NCBI GenBank assembly: GCA_905215595.1
Contig: CAJMQZ010000121.1
Location: 1-5,647 of the forward strand
Length of the DNA stretch: 5,647 nucleotides
Reading direction: 5' to 3'
DNA from: an uncultured bacterium
GTDB taxonomy: Bacteria > Bacillota > Clostridia > Oscillospirales > Ruminococcaceae
Shown: piece by piece, positions 1-5,587 of the stretch
Layout: each line of letters opens with the position of its first letter
Numbering within the stretch: the stretch's first letter is position 1
The notes under the pieces: model-generated
Seen by the model: the letters and a program-made list of their open reading frames with translations, nothing else
Told to the model about the DNA's origin: nothing
Databases searched by the model: none
Program-made: the position numbers and the translations under genes

Positions 1-43
1 CAGATTTACAGTCTGTCCCCATTGGCCACTCGGGAACACGCCC
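1..43 (-). tRNA. tRNA-Tyr (GTA), 5' part only, cut by the window edge
   Basis: Read on the minus strand, the segment has the layout of the 5' half of a tyrosine tRNA. A 7-nt acceptor arm GGGCGTG (43-37) is followed by TT and then a D arm with CCCGAGTGGCCAATGGGG. Next comes an anticodon arm whose loop is CTGTAAA with anticodon GTA (positions 9-7). The stem half ACAGA pairs with the TCTG that follows, up to the window edge. The GAGTGGCCAA D-loop and CTGTAAATCTG anticodon arm are typical of bacterial tRNA-Tyr. The long variable arm, T arm and 3' acceptor strand lie outside the window, so acceptor pairing cannot be checked. A strong promoter sits just upstream, so the gene is probably transcribed independently of the ilv operon, perhaps as the first gene of a tRNA cluster. 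Confidence 0.9.
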
Positions 44-77
44 ATATTCTTTTGTTGTACATCCTTCTGCCGGACGA

Positions 78-133
78 CTTGTTTATTTTAGCATGAGAAA
101 GGGGTTTTGTCAACTACCTTTTTTCACTTTTTT
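78..133 (-). promoter_or_regulatory. Strong sigma-A promoter with extended -10 and UP element, for tRNA-Tyr
   Basis: On the minus strand a perfect -35 box TTGACA (113-108) is separated by exactly 17 bp from a -10 box TAAAAT (90-85). A TGC directly in front of the -10 makes it an extended -10. Two six-A tracts (133-128 and 124-119) lie 9 bp apart just upstream of the -35, where proximal and distal UP-element subsites for the RNA polymerase alpha C-terminal domain are expected. The predicted start is near 78, giving a leader of about 35 nt before the tRNA 5' end at 43. The elements are read directly; strength and start point are inferred. A strong UP-element promoter is usual for stable RNA genes. 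Confidence 0.85.
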
Positions 134-140
134 CGGCAAT

Positions 141-171
141 ACAAAAAGAACCGGCAGCTTTCGCTTCCGGT
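141..171 (-). terminator. Second (distal) intrinsic terminator of the ilv operon
   Basis: On the minus strand the stem is ACCGG-A-AGC, loop GAAA, GCT-G-CCGGT (171-150), with one A/G mismatch and a GNRA-type tetraloop. It is followed by the U-rich run TCTTTTT (149-143). It stands 19 bp beyond the first hairpin, and its U tract is better than that of the first for minus-strand transcription. It lies about 30 bp upstream of the tRNA-Tyr -35 box, so it would keep ilv readthrough out of the tRNA gene. Confidence 0.8.
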
Positions 172-190
172 CACAGCTTTCCCTGTATGC

Positions 191-232
191 AAAAGGGGCT
201 GCTGCACAGGATCTTGTGCAGCAGCCCCTTTT
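191..232. terminator. Long perfect terminator hairpin after ilvD, possibly bidirectional
   Basis: An 18-bp perfect inverted repeat (191-208 with 215-232) has a 6-nt loop GGATCT. Its core is GGGGCTGCTGCACA, bounded by A and T runs. It begins 11 bp after the ilvD stop codon. On the minus strand the run after the GC stem is only four U followed by GC, which is short. On the plus strand it is six U, so the hairpin looks symmetrical and may work both ways. No plus-strand gene is seen to need it. The tandem terminator beyond it may compensate for the short minus-strand U run. Confidence 0.88.
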
Positions 233-243
233 TTATGGATCTT

Positions 244-1902
244 TTATTTCAGCACCGCACCCAGATTTGCACTGGTGACCATGCGGGCGTAGCGGCTGAG
301 CCAGCCGGTCTTGATGTTGGGCTCCGGCGCAACATACTTTGCCTTGCGCTCGGCCAGCACTGCGTCGCTGACCTCCAGCTTGATGGAGGCGTTGGGGATA
401 TCGATGGTAATGGTATCCCCTTCTTCGATCAGGCCGATGGGGCCACCGGAGGCCGCCTCCGGGCTGACATGACCGATGGCAGCACCGCGGGACGCACCGG
501 AGAAGCGGCCGTCCGTGATGAGGGCTACCGTCTTATCCAGCTTCATGCCTGCCAGTGCAGAGGTGGGGTTGAGCATCTCCCGCATACCCGGGCCGCCCTT
601 GGGGCCTTCGTAGCGGATGACTACCACATCGCCCGGGACGATCTTGCCTGCGTAGATGGCGGCAATGGCCTCCTCCTCGCTGTTGAACACCCGCGCCGGG
701 CCTGTGTGCTTCTGCATCTCCGGGGCCACGGCGCTGCGCTTGACCACACAGCCGTCCGGGGCAATGTTGCCCCACAAAATCTGCAGACCGCCGGTCTCAG
801 AGTAGGGGTTCTCGATGGGACGGATGGCCTTTTCGTTCAGGATATGGGCACCCTTGATATTCTCGCCAAGGGTCTTGCCGGTGACGGTGGGCACGTCCAA
901 GTCCAGCAGGCCCTTCTTGGCCAGTTCTGCCTGCACCGCCGGGATACCGCCCGCTGCATACAGATCCGGCATGTGGGTGGGGCCTGCCGGTGCCAGATGG
1001 CACAGGTTGGGGGTCTTAGCGCTGATCTCGTTGAACAGCTTCAGGTCGATGGGCACACCGGCCTCGTAGGCGATAGCCAGCAGGTGCAGCACCGTGTTGG
1101 TGGAGCAGCCCAGTGCCATATCGCAGGTCAGCGCGTTGCGGATGGAGCGCTCGTTGATGATCTGGCGCGCGGTGATGCCCTTGCGCACCATCTCCATCAC
1201 TGCCATACCGGCGTGCTTTGCCAGCTGCAGGCGCTTGGAATACACAGCCGGGATGGTGCCGTTGCCGGGCAGGGCAATGCCGATGGCCTCGCACAGGCAG
1301 TTCATGCTGTTGGCGGTGTACATACCGGAGCAGCTGCCGCAGCTGGGGCAGCAGTTGCAGGTGCAGTCCTCCAGCTGCTCGTCGGTGATCATACCGGCCT
1401 TATAGGCGCCCACGGCCTCGAACATCTTGGAAAGGCTCACTTCCTCGCCGCCGTAAGTACCGGCCAGCATGGGACCGCCGGAGCAGACCACGGCGGGCAC
1501 ATCCATGCGCACCGCTGCCATCACCATGCCGGGCACGATCTTATCGCAGTTGGGCACCAGCACAAGGCCGTCCAGCTGGTGTGCCATCAGCATGGTCTCC
1601 ACGCTGTCGCAGATCAGCTCGCGGGAGGCCAGAGAGTACTTCATGCCCACATGACCCATGGCGATGCCATCGCATACACCGATGGCGGGGATCAGGATGG
1701 GGGTACCACCGGCCATCTGCACACCGGCCTTGACGGCCTCGGCGATCTTATCCAGATTCATGTGTCCGGGCACGATCTCGCTGTGGGCGCTCACCACGCC
1801 GATGAGGGGGCGCTCCAGTTCCTCCGGGGTGTAGCCCAGCGCATAAAACAGGCTGCGGTTGGGCGCGCGCTCCGAGCCCTTGGTCACGTTGTCACTTCTC
1901 AT
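244..1902 (-). CDS. ilvD: Dihydroxy-acid dehydratase
   Basis: This 552-residue cytoplasmic Fe-S enzyme of the IlvD/Edd family dehydrates 2,3-dihydroxy-isovalerate and 2,3-dihydroxy-3-methylvalerate to the 2-keto acids, the step after IlvC. Length matches the family. Visible motifs are VCDGIAMGH (76-84, Mg-binding Asp78), NCDK (118-121), CGSCSGMYTANSMNC (188-202), GCSTNT (265-270), YEGPKGGPGM (431-440) and DGRFSG (464-469, probable catalytic Ser468). Cys119 and Cys191 are the expected cluster ligands. The third ligand position of [2Fe-2S] homologues (PCN) reads PGH (45-47), as in the E. coli enzyme, so an oxygen-labile [4Fe-4S] cluster is likely. Six cysteines lie within residues 180-191, more than usual. 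The ATG at 1902 has AGAGG (1915-1911) 8 nt upstream. It is the last gene of the operon, 221 bp after ilvC, with a terminator-like hairpin between. Confidence 0.97.
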   Translation of the reverse strand: MRSDNVTKGSERAPNRSLFYALGYTPEELERPLIGVVSAHSEIVPGHMNLDKIAEAVKAGVQMAGGTPILIPAIGVCDGIAMGHVGMKYSLASRELICDSVETMLMAHQLDGLVLVPNCDKIVPGMVMAAVRMDVPAVVCSGGPMLAGTYGGEEVSLSKMFEAVGAYKAGMITDEQLEDCTCNCCPSCGSCSGMYTANSMNCLCEAIGIALPGNGTIPAVYSKRLQLAKHAGMAVMEMVRKGITARQIINERSIRNALTCDMALGCSTNTVLHLLAIAYEAGVPIDLKLFNEISAKTPNLCHLAPAGPTHMPDLYAAGGIPAVQAELAKKGLLDLDVPTVTGKTLGENIKGAHILNEKAIRPIENPYSETGGLQILWGNIAPDGCVVKRSAVAPEMQKHTGPARVFNSEEEAIAAIYAGKIVPGDVVVIRYEGPKGGPGMREMLNPTSALAGMKLDKTVALITDGRFSGASRGAAIGHVSPEAASGGPIGLIEEGDTITIDIPNASIKLEVSDAVLAERKAKYVAPEPNIKTGWLSRYARMVTSANLGAVLK

Positions 1903-1921
1903 GGTTTATTCCTCTTTCTGA

Positions 1922-1962
1922 CAAAAAGCGTTGGCATTAACGGTTTTCCCGCTAAAGCCAAC
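1922..1962 (-). terminator. Terminator-like hairpin between ilvC and ilvD (possible attenuator)
   Basis: In the minus-strand RNA, GUUGGC (1962-1957) pairs with GCCAAC (1935-1930), and UUAGCGG pairs with CCGUUAA inside it. The two stems are separated by a U/U mismatch and capped by the loop GAAAA. The 14-step stem is followed by GC and then UUUUU (1927-1923). One inner pair is G-U on this strand but A/C on the other, so the fold favours the ilv transcript. It ends only 8 bp before the ilvD ribosome binding site, so it could cut transcription before ilvD, or simply end the ilvC message if ilvD has its own promoter. I see no convincing promoter downstream of it. Readthrough level is unknown. Confidence 0.6.
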
Positions 1963-1971
1963 ACTCTCAAT

Positions 1972-1979
1972 CCATTTTC
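1972..1979. repeat. 8-bp direct repeat CCATTTTC, one side of the palindromic element
   Basis: CCATTTTC here is repeated exactly at 2110-2117, and the two copies bracket the palindromic element (1987-2108). The right copy is 1 bp from the inverted-repeat end and the left copy is 7 bp away. This could be a target-site duplication with slightly extended element ends, or a coincidence in AT-richer intergenic DNA. Confidence 0.45.
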
Positions 1980-1986
1980 AACTGCT

Positions 1987-2108
1987 TCGCCCTCTCCGTC
2001 ACGGCTTACGCCGTGCCACCTCTCCCAAAGGGAGAGGCAAGAGCCTGACCGTTACGTCCTTGGCTCCCCCTTTGGGGGAGCTGTCACCGCAGGTGACTGA
2101 GAGGGCGA
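1987..2108. mobile_element. 122-bp palindromic MITE/BIME-like element inside the operon
   Basis: The ends form a 15-bp inverted repeat with one mismatch: TCGCCCTCTCCGTCA (1987-2001) and TGACTGAGAGGGCGA (2094-2108). Inside are four perfect hairpins in mirror order: CACGGC/GCCGTG (2000-2015), CCTCTCCC/GGGAGAGG (2019-2037), GCTCCCCC/GGGGGAGC (2063-2081) and GTCACC/GGTGAC (2083-2097). The left half and the reverse complement of the right half align along about 45-50 bp. The element is therefore two diverged copies of one unit facing each other across a centre of about 23 bp. No coding frame or transposase is present, so any mobility would be by a trans-acting enzyme. It starts 15 bp after the ilvC stop. 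None of its hairpins has a U tract, so it is not an ordinary terminator, though it could stabilise the upstream mRNA 3' end. Confidence 0.75.
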
Positions 2109-2109
2109 G

Positions 2110-2117
2110 CCATTTTC
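2110..2117. repeat. 8-bp direct repeat CCATTTTC, other side of the palindromic element
   Basis: This is the second copy of the repeat at 1972-1979. It lies between the element end (2108) and the ilvC stop codon (2126-2124). Confidence 0.45.
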
Positions 2118-2123
2118 CCGTTT

Positions 2124-3143
2124 TTACTTCTTCAGCCAGCTCATCATGCCGCGCAGCTCAGCACCCACCTTCTCGATGGGCAGCTCAGCCTCCATACGGC
2201 GCTTGGCAAGGAAGTGCACCTTGCGGCCGCCCTTGGGGCTCATCTCGGTCAGGAACTCGGAGGCAAAGGTGCCGTCCTGGATCTCGGTCAGCACCTTCTT
2301 CATCTCCTTGCGGGTCTCCTCGGTGATCAGGCGCTTGCCGGTGCGGTAATCGCCGTACTCAGCGGTGTTGGAGATGGAGTAGCGCATCTTGGAGAAGCCG
2401 CCCTCGTTGATCAGGTCAACGATCAGCTTCATCTCGTGGCAGGTCTCAAAGTAGGCCATCTCGGGCTCGTAACCGGCCTCCACCAGCGTATCGAAACCGG
2501 CGTGGATCAGCTCGGAAACACCGCCGCACAGCACGGCCTGCTCGCCGAACAGATCGGTCTCGGTCTCCTCCTTGAAGGTGGTCTGCAGAATGCCTGCACG
2601 GCCTGCGCCGATGCCGGAAGCATAAGCCAGTGCAATGTCCTTGGCCTTACCGGTGTAGTCCTGCTCCACGCAGATCAGAGAGGGGCAGCCCTCGCCCTCG
2701 GTGTACAGGCGGCGCACGATGTGGCCGGGGCCCTTGGGAGCGATCATGATGACGTCCACGTTCTTGGGAGCGGTGATGGTCTTGAAGTGGATGTTGAAGC
2801 CGTGTGCAAAGGCCAGTGCCTTGCCCTCGGTCATGTAGGGAGCTACCTGCTTGTTGTAGATGTCGGCGCACAGCTCATCGGGAACCAGCATCATGACAAC
2901 GTCGCCGGCCTTGGCAGCTTCTTCCACTTCCATGACCTTGAAGTTCTCGTGAGTTGCTGCGAACTCAGAAGCCTTCTCCCAGTGAGCAGAGCCCTTGCGC
3001 AGGCCGACGACGACGTTCACGCCGCTCTCGGCAAGATTCTCAGAGTGTGCGTGGCCCTGGCTGCCGAAGCCGATGACAGCGACGGTCTTGCCGTCCAGCA
3101 CGCCGAGGTTGCAGTCGGAATCGTAGTATTTCTTGATAGCCAT
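2124..3143 (-). CDS. ilvC: Ketol-acid reductoisomerase, class I (short form)
   Basis: This 339-residue cytoplasmic enzyme converts 2-acetolactate (or 2-aceto-2-hydroxybutyrate) to the dihydroxy acid by Mg-dependent alkyl migration and NAD(P)H reduction. The N-terminal Rossmann domain has GFGSQG (25-30). The following cofactor loop, GLRKGSAHW (47-55), carries Arg49 and Ser52 and looks like an NADPH-preferring loop; that preference is inferred. AHGFNIHF (113-120) carries the conserved His114. Metal and substrate ligands of the knotted C-terminal domain are in place: Asp197 and Glu201 (TDLFGEQ), Glu233 and Glu237 (ETCHEMK), and Ser258 (SISNTAEYG). The length of about 340 marks class I, unlike the duplicated class II of enterobacteria. 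The ATG at 3143 follows AAGGAG (3159-3154) by 10 nt. It lies 86 bp after ilvN, with a hairpin between. Confidence 0.98.
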   Translation of the reverse strand: MAIKKYYDSDCNLGVLDGKTVAVIGFGSQGHAHSENLAESGVNVVVGLRKGSAHWEKASEFAATHENFKVMEVEEAAKAGDVVMMLVPDELCADIYNKQVAPYMTEGKALAFAHGFNIHFKTITAPKNVDVIMIAPKGPGHIVRRLYTEGEGCPSLICVEQDYTGKAKDIALAYASGIGAGRAGILQTTFKEETETDLFGEQAVLCGGVSELIHAGFDTLVEAGYEPEMAYFETCHEMKLIVDLINEGGFSKMRYSISNTAEYGDYRTGKRLITEETRKEMKKVLTEIQDGTFASEFLTEMSPKGGRKVHFLAKRRMEAELPIEKVGAELRGMMSWLKK

Positions 3144-3197
3144 AGTAGTTGTTCTCCTTTTTATTCTTCTGTTGCGGCTAATAATAAACGATCTTTA

Positions 3198-3226
3198 TTT
3201 TTTCGCTCACCGGGGAGCGGAAAAAA
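3198..3226. other. Hairpin between ilvN and ilvC, without a U tract
   Basis: On the plus strand TTTTTTCGCTC (3198-3208) pairs with GAGCG-G-AAAAAA (3215-3226), with one bulged base and the loop ACCGGG. In the ilv transcript this is a U-then-GC stem that closes with A residues on its 3' side, so it lacks the 3' U run of an intrinsic terminator in either direction. It starts 3 bp after the ilvN stop codon and lies about 40 bp before the ilvC ribosome binding site. A role in mRNA processing or in stabilising a transcript end is possible but unproven. Confidence 0.55.
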
Positions 3227-3229
3227 CAT

Positions 3230-3802
3230 TCAGGTGCGTTCCGGGCAATGGGTGCCCGGCAGAGGGAGCTGGGCCGCGCGCACTTCCTGCGGCGGCTTTT
3301 GCATATGCTGGTGCATTCCGCCGCGTTCCAGCGCCGTGACGCCGGTGCGGCACTGTTCCAGGATCTCGTAGTCCTCGAACATCTTCAGGAAGGCGTCGAT
3401 CTTGTCCGGCTTGCCGATCAGTTCAAACACCATGCTGTCCGGCGACAGGTCAATGATCTTGGCCTTGTAAATGTTGGCGATCTCCCGCAGCTCGGCGCGG
3501 TTGTGCACGTCGGACGCTACCTTGAGCAGCAACAGTTCCCGCTGGAGGGTCTTGTCCTTGTCCAGCACGAACACCTGCCGGGTCACTTCCAGACGCTCAG
3601 TCTGGAGGATGAGCTGCTTCAGGGCCCGGTCGTCACTGGTGATGGTCAGGGTGATGCGGCTGACGGCCGGGTCGTTGGTGGCCGAAACGGTCAGGGTGTC
3701 GATGTTGAAGCCGCGGCGGCAGAACAGGTTGGACACCCGGGCCAGAACGCCGCTCTGGTTGTCCACCAGCAGGCTGATGACCCTGCGCTGATCAGATTCC
3801 AT
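3230..3802 (-). CDS. ilvN: Acetolactate synthase small (regulatory) subunit with C-terminal extension
   Basis: The 190-residue regulatory partner of IlvB stimulates the catalytic subunit and confers valine feedback inhibition. The N-terminal ACT domain (about 5-75) contains LLVDNQSGVLARV and RRGFNIDTLTVS. Asn15, Gly18 and Asn33 occupy places that bind valine in characterised small subunits, so feedback control is likely intact. The C-terminal AHAS-type domain (about 85-160) ends at RTGVTALERG (152-161), where most homologues stop. A further 29 residues rich in Gln, Pro and Arg follow, with no recognised domain. The ATG at 3802 is preceded by GGAGG (3817-3813), which begins right after the ilvB stop codon. 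The 15-bp gap suggests translational coupling to ilvB. Family assignment is firm; the role of the tail is unknown. Confidence 0.96.
   Translation of the reverse strand: MESDQRRVISLLVDNQSGVLARVSNLFCRRGFNIDTLTVSATNDPAVSRITLTITSDDRALKQLILQTERLEVTRQVFVLDKDKTLQRELLLLKVASDVHNRAELREIANIYKAKIIDLSPDSMVFELIGKPDKIDAFLKMFEDYEILEQCRTGVTALERGGMHQHMQKPPQEVRAAQLPLPGTHCPERT
3241..3259. other. GC-rich hairpin within the ilvN tail coding region
   Basis: CCGGGCA (3241-3247) and TGCCCGG (3253-3259) form a perfect 7-bp inverted repeat around a 5-nt loop. It encodes part of the extra IlvN C-terminal tail and ends 9 bp before the stop codon. In the transcript the next U run starts about 14 nt later, too far for a standard terminator. 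Together with the hairpin at 3198-3226 it makes a structured ilvN 3' end. Confidence 0.5.
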
Positions 3803-3817
3803 GATGCTGTGTCCTCC

Positions 3818-5482
3818 TTATTCCATGATGATGTCGTTGATATCGCCGCCGCCGGGAATCATAGGCAGCACCTTTTCGTCCTTGTCGATGATGCACTCGA
3901 TCCAAGTGGGGCCTTTCTGCTGCAGGGCATCTGCAAAGGCTTCCTGAAACTCCGGCAGATTGGTGCAGCGGTAGCCCTTCAGGCCAAAGCCGTCTGCCAG
4001 CTTGACAAAATCGGTCTTGCGGTGGGGGTCGGTCTGGCTGTAACGCTTGCCGTAAAAGGTGGTCTGCCACTGGCGCACCATGCCCAGCACCGAGTTATTG
4101 AAGATGACCGTGATGATGGGCAGCTCGTAGCTGACAGCGGTGCAGGCCTCGTTCAGGTTCATGTGGAAGGAACCGTCGCCGGTAAACATCACCACCCGCT
4201 GCTGGCGTCCCAGTGCCATCTGGGCACCAATGGCGGCGCCGTAGCCAAAGCCCATGGTGCCAAGGCCGCCGCTGGTGATAAAGCCGCGGCTCTTGGTGTG
4301 GCGCAGGTACTGCGCCGCCCACATCTGGTGCTGGCCCACATCGGTAACATACACGGCGTCGGGGCCGCACTGGTTGCACACCTCGCCGATGACCTGATGG
4401 GGCATCAGCCGGGTGGGGTCGGACACAGGGTGGTAATCCTGTGCCTGCCAGCTCTGGATCATCGTCATCCAGTCCGGGTGCTTGGCGGGCTTGATCTGGG
4501 GCAGCATGGCGTTCAGCACATAGGCTGCATCGCCCACGATGGAAAGATCCACATCCACGTTCTTGCCCAGTTCGCTGGCATCAATATCGATCTGGATGAT
4601 GGTGGCGTTTTTGGCAAAGGTCTTGGGGTTCAGCGCCACGCGGTCGGAAAAGCGGGTACCCACCGCGATGAGCACATCGCACTCTGCCACCGCCCGGTTG
4701 GAGGTGTAGCAGCCGTGCATCCCCAGCATCCCCAGATTCATCGGGTCACCATAGGGCACAACGCCTGCGGCCATCAGAGTGTAGGTGGCGGGGATCTCTG
4801 CCTTGTGCAGCAGATCCCGCAACGGCTGGCAGCTGGCTGCGCTGCGCACGCCGCCGCCAAAGTACACCAGCGGGCGCTGCGCGGCGTTGATGAGGTCTGC
4901 CGCCCAGCGCACCTGCTCCTCATTATAGGTAGTCACGGTGCGGATAGGCTCCGGCTGCTTGGGGGTGAACTCGCACACTGCTGCGGTCACATCCTTGGGG
5001 ATATCCACCAGCACCGGACCCTTGCGGCCGCTCTGCGCAATGCGGAAAGCTGCCCGCATGGTGTCAGCCAGATCCTCTACCCGGCGCACCGTGAAATTAT
5101 GCTTTGTGATGGGCACCGTAATGCCCTCGATGTACGCTTCCTGAAAGCCGTCCTTGCCGATGCTGCTGGTGGGCACATTACCGGTAAAGGCCACCATGGG
5201 CACCGAGTCCATATAGGCGGTTGCAATGCCGGTGACCAGATTGGTAGCACCCGGGCCGCTGGTGGCCAGCACCACGCCGGTGCGGCCGGTGGCGCGGGCG
5301 TAGCCGTCCGCTGCATGGGCTGCGCCCTGCTCGTGGGCGGTAAGCACATGGGTGATGCGGTCGGCATTCTTATACAGCTCGTCGTAAAGGTTCAGCACAG
5401 CGCCGCCGGGGTAGCCAAAAAGAGTGTCCACTCCCTGCTCGCACAGGACCTCTACAAAGATCTGAGAACCATTCAACTGCAT
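3818..5482 (-). CDS. ilvB: Acetolactate synthase large (catalytic) subunit
   Basis: This thiamine diphosphate enzyme condenses two pyruvates to 2-acetolactate, or pyruvate with 2-ketobutyrate, the first common step of valine and isoleucine synthesis. It has 554 residues from the chosen start. The N-terminal domain has GYPGGAVL (23-30) and the catalytic Glu51 in AHEQGAAHAADGYAR. The middle domain (about 190-330) has GGGVRSA and the FAD-side GMLGMHG (251-257). The C-terminal domain has the ThDP/Mg motif from GDGS (435-438) to FNN (461-463). Trp472 in MVRQWQ is the tryptophan that gives 2-ketobutyrate preference and herbicide sensitivity in biosynthetic enzymes. FAD motifs and linkage to ilvN separate it from the catabolic FAD-free type. 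I start at 5482 because AGGAG lies 7 nt upstream. An in-frame ATG at 5518 adds 12 residues but has no well-placed site. Confidence 0.97.
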   Translation of the reverse strand: MQLNGSQIFVEVLCEQGVDTLFGYPGGAVLNLYDELYKNADRITHVLTAHEQGAAHAADGYARATGRTGVVLATSGPGATNLVTGIATAYMDSVPMVAFTGNVPTSSIGKDGFQEAYIEGITVPITKHNFTVRRVEDLADTMRAAFRIAQSGRKGPVLVDIPKDVTAAVCEFTPKQPEPIRTVTTYNEEQVRWAADLINAAQRPLVYFGGGVRSAASCQPLRDLLHKAEIPATYTLMAAGVVPYGDPMNLGMLGMHGCYTSNRAVAECDVLIAVGTRFSDRVALNPKTFAKNATIIQIDIDASELGKNVDVDLSIVGDAAYVLNAMLPQIKPAKHPDWMTMIQSWQAQDYHPVSDPTRLMPHQVIGEVCNQCGPDAVYVTDVGQHQMWAAQYLRHTKSRGFITSGGLGTMGFGYGAAIGAQMALGRQQRVVMFTGDGSFHMNLNEACTAVSYELPIITVIFNNSVLGMVRQWQTTFYGKRYSQTDPHRKTDFVKLADGFGLKGYRCTNLPEFQEAFADALQQKGPTWIECIIDKDEKVLPMIPGGGDINDIIME

Positions 5483-5489
5483 GGTGTTG

Positions 5490-5494
5490 CTCCT
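5490..5494 (-). promoter_or_regulatory. Ribosome binding site that fixes the ilvB start
   Basis: AGGAG on the minus strand sits 7 nt before the ATG at 5482, which is ideal spacing. The in-frame upstream ATG at 5518 has only GAGGGA directly abutting it and starts about 20 nt after the T-box terminator U tract, so it is the weaker candidate. Confidence 0.8.
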
Positions 5495-5538
5495 ATTCCT
5501 GTTCCACTTCTTATCCATTCCCTCGGGGAGAGCTTTTG

Positions 5539-5587
5539 AAAAAGAAAAAGCCCTTGTCCCCTGCTTCTTTCAAGAGACAAAGACCTT
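5539..5587 (-). terminator. T-box-controlled intrinsic terminator before ilvB
   Basis: In the minus-strand RNA, AAGGUCUUUGUCUC (5587-5574) pairs with GGGACAAGGGCUUU (5560-5547) over 14 positions, counting G-U pairs. A 13-nt loop separates the arms. The stem runs into UUUUUCUUUUU (5549-5539). Its 5' arm shares bases 5574-5582 with the 3' arm of the antiterminator, so the two folds exclude each other. This is the OFF state, expected when the cognate tRNA is charged. Confidence 0.88.

Noticed and set aside
93..292. Two overlapping 61-codon plus-strand frames near the left end
   Set aside because: They overlap the tRNA promoter and both terminators, lack ribosome binding sites and show no protein-like sequence.
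1940..1985. Possible promoter for ilvD (TTGAAA in the gap)
   Set aside because: The hexamer 17 bp downstream is GCTTTA, which is a poor -10 and lies inside the hairpin.
2019..2097. Hairpins of the palindromic element as a terminator for ilvC
   Set aside because: None of the four stems is followed by a U run on the minus strand.
187..2100. Long open frame on the plus strand opposite ilvD (637 codons)
   Set aside because: It lies antisense to a complete, motif-rich ilvD and runs through the terminator hairpin and the repeat element. Its composition (His, Gly, Ala, Gln runs) is what the reverse strand of GC-rich codons yields. No ribosome binding site or known domain is seen.
3165..3215. Possible internal promoter for ilvC (TATTAT-like box in the AT-rich gap)
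   Set aside because: At 16-18 bp upstream the hexamers are GAGCGA, TGAGCG or GTGAGC, far from TTGACA, so the match is too weak to call.
3230..3330. Frameshift explaining the long IlvN tail
   Set aside because: The frame is continuous and in register through the conserved end of the protein; there is no disrupted homology downstream to rejoin.
2214..3371. 385-codon plus-strand open frame opposite ilvC
   Set aside because: Antisense shadow of ilvC with no recognisable motif; the minus-strand frame carries every KARI catalytic residue.
5483..5518. Earlier in-frame ATG for ilvB at 5518
   Set aside because: It adds a basic, unconserved 12-residue leader and has no properly spaced ribosome binding site, while the ATG at 5482 has AGGAG at 7 nt.
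3248..5539. 763-codon open frame on the plus strand opposite ilvN and ilvB
   Set aside because: Its length comes from biased third positions of the sense genes, which remove stops on the opposite strand. It has no domain, no good start signal, and crosses the ilvN/ilvB junction and the T-box terminator.
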